The position numbers were made by a program, and so were the translations under genes. Below the pieces are notes generated by a model. It made no database searches and was not told where the DNA came from. It saw only the letters and a program-made list of their open reading frames with translations. Source: Anaerolineales bacterium (GTDB lineage Bacteria > Chloroflexota > Anaerolineae > Anaerolineales > Villigracilaceae). Taken from it: 6,516 nt of DNA. Positions 5,979 through 6,516 of this stretch are shown in pieces. The stretch covers positions 1-6,516 of the forward strand of contig JANWWB010000093.1 in assembly GCA_025056515.1 (NCBI GenBank), given 5' to 3'. The first letter of the stretch is position 1. Every line of letters begins with the position of its first letter.

Positions 5979-6516
5979 TTATAGCGAACGAATTCGATTA
6001 ATGAGCCGATTGACAAGCGATTTTTGTTCTTCACGATCTTCCACGGGGAAGACACGCACCTGCGGCATAGGAGTCGTGCCTTCCGGACGGCAAAGTTCAA
6101 CCAGACCTGCCTGCAATAAGCCGTAAACGATACGACGAATCTCTAAATCATTCATCTTCATTGCCGCAGCAATCTGCTTGAGTGTATTGCGCGGGTTGAC
6201 GTATGAAACGACACGCCATTCCTCTACGCTCAAGTTGATATTACGAAGATTGACACCTGGTCGGTCGGCAAACTTCAGAGCGACATCCAAACTTGGAATC
6301 TCCTCCTGCAATTGTTCCCATTCACGTAACTGACGCACCCCTTCAATAATCAAATTTTCCAAATCCATCCGGACGGAAATTCGATCCTCCGGAGGGAGTG
6401 CGTTGTTATCAAAGTGAAAGGAACCTTCCACCCAAGTGAACAGACGGCGGATCAGTTCAGTAAAGTGTAACTGCAGCTGCGTGAGAATTTCTTCTTTCGT
6501 CAAGTAACCGGCATTG
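5979..6516 (-). CDS. PATAN/DUF4388-type protein, C-terminal part; 5' end cut by window edge
   Basis: The frame is open to the right edge: about 179 codons end at TAA 5979. A TTG codon at 6503 could be mistaken for a start, but the reading frame continues upstream (N-A-G-Y-L) and the visible part begins in mid-domain, so the true start is outside the window. The segment LIRRLFTWVEGSFHFD followed by the helix DLENLIIEGVRQLREW is the second half of a PATAN (DUF4388) domain, a module of bacterial signalling proteins thought to mediate protein contacts. Further on, LSVEEWRVVSYVNPRNTLKQ and the region through LLQAGLVEL look like a small winged-helix domain. Whether it binds DNA or protein is not clear. 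The GTPase gene follows after 21 bp, a pairing that suggests this protein is its partner or regulator. Confidence 0.8.
   Translation of the reverse strand, partial: NAGYLTKEEILTQLQLHFTELIRRLFTWVEGSFHFDNNALPPEDRISVRMDLENLIIEGVRQLREWEQLQEEIPSLDVALKFADRPGVNLRNINLSVEEWRVVSYVNPRNTLKQIAAAMKMNDLEIRRIVYGLLQAGLVELCRPEGTTPMPQVRVFPVEDREEQKSLVNRLINRIRSL

Noticed and set aside
5979..6503. TTG at 6503 as the real start of the PATAN protein
   Set aside because: The frame stays open to the window edge and the protein begins in the middle of a PATAN domain, so the gene is truncated by the window and does not start there.

Overview
The whole window reads on the minus strand. It holds seven protein genes, five complete and two cut by the window edges, packed tightly with one real intergenic gap. 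In transcription order (right to left) they are: the C-terminal part of a PATAN/DUF4388 protein; a small Ras/Arf-like GTPase; an alpha/beta hydrolase; a V4R-domain protein; a left-handed beta-helix (hexapeptide-repeat) protein; then, after 177 bp, glycogen synthase glgA and a 3'-truncated ADP-glucose pyrophosphorylase glgC. No RNA genes, mobile elements, CRISPR arrays or origins are visible.

The source is a bacterium of moderate GC content that makes glycogen by the classical ADP-glucose route. The mix of PATAN/DUF4388, a single-domain signalling GTPase and a stand-alone V4R protein fits a Chloroflexota lineage such as Anaerolineae. This is inference from gene content and protein style; no marker gene is present to prove it.

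Positions 6516 to 2690 look like one operon. Gaps are 21 and 24 bp, then an 11-bp overlap between hydrolase and V4R genes, then 3 bp before the beta-helix gene. The PATAN protein and the GTPase form a recognisable bacterial signalling pair. The V4R domain belongs to the same fold family as the Bet3-type subunits of eukaryotic TRAPP, a complex that activates Rab GTPases, so its presence in one operon with a Ras-like GTPase is the most thought-provoking feature here. The hydrolase and V4R proteins could respectively process and bind a hydrophobic ligand, but the sequence does not say which.

Positions 2689 to 2513 carry no gene. They hold a candidate promoter for glgA whose -10 element ends 7 bp before the ATG, with no Shine-Dalgarno sequence, suggesting a leaderless or near-leaderless mRNA. 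A perfect 14-bp palindrome ends one base upstream of the -35 element. glgA is followed after 58 bp by glgC, which has a good ribosome binding site of its own. GlgC makes ADP-glucose from glucose-1-phosphate and ATP, and GlgA adds the glucose to the growing glycogen chain.
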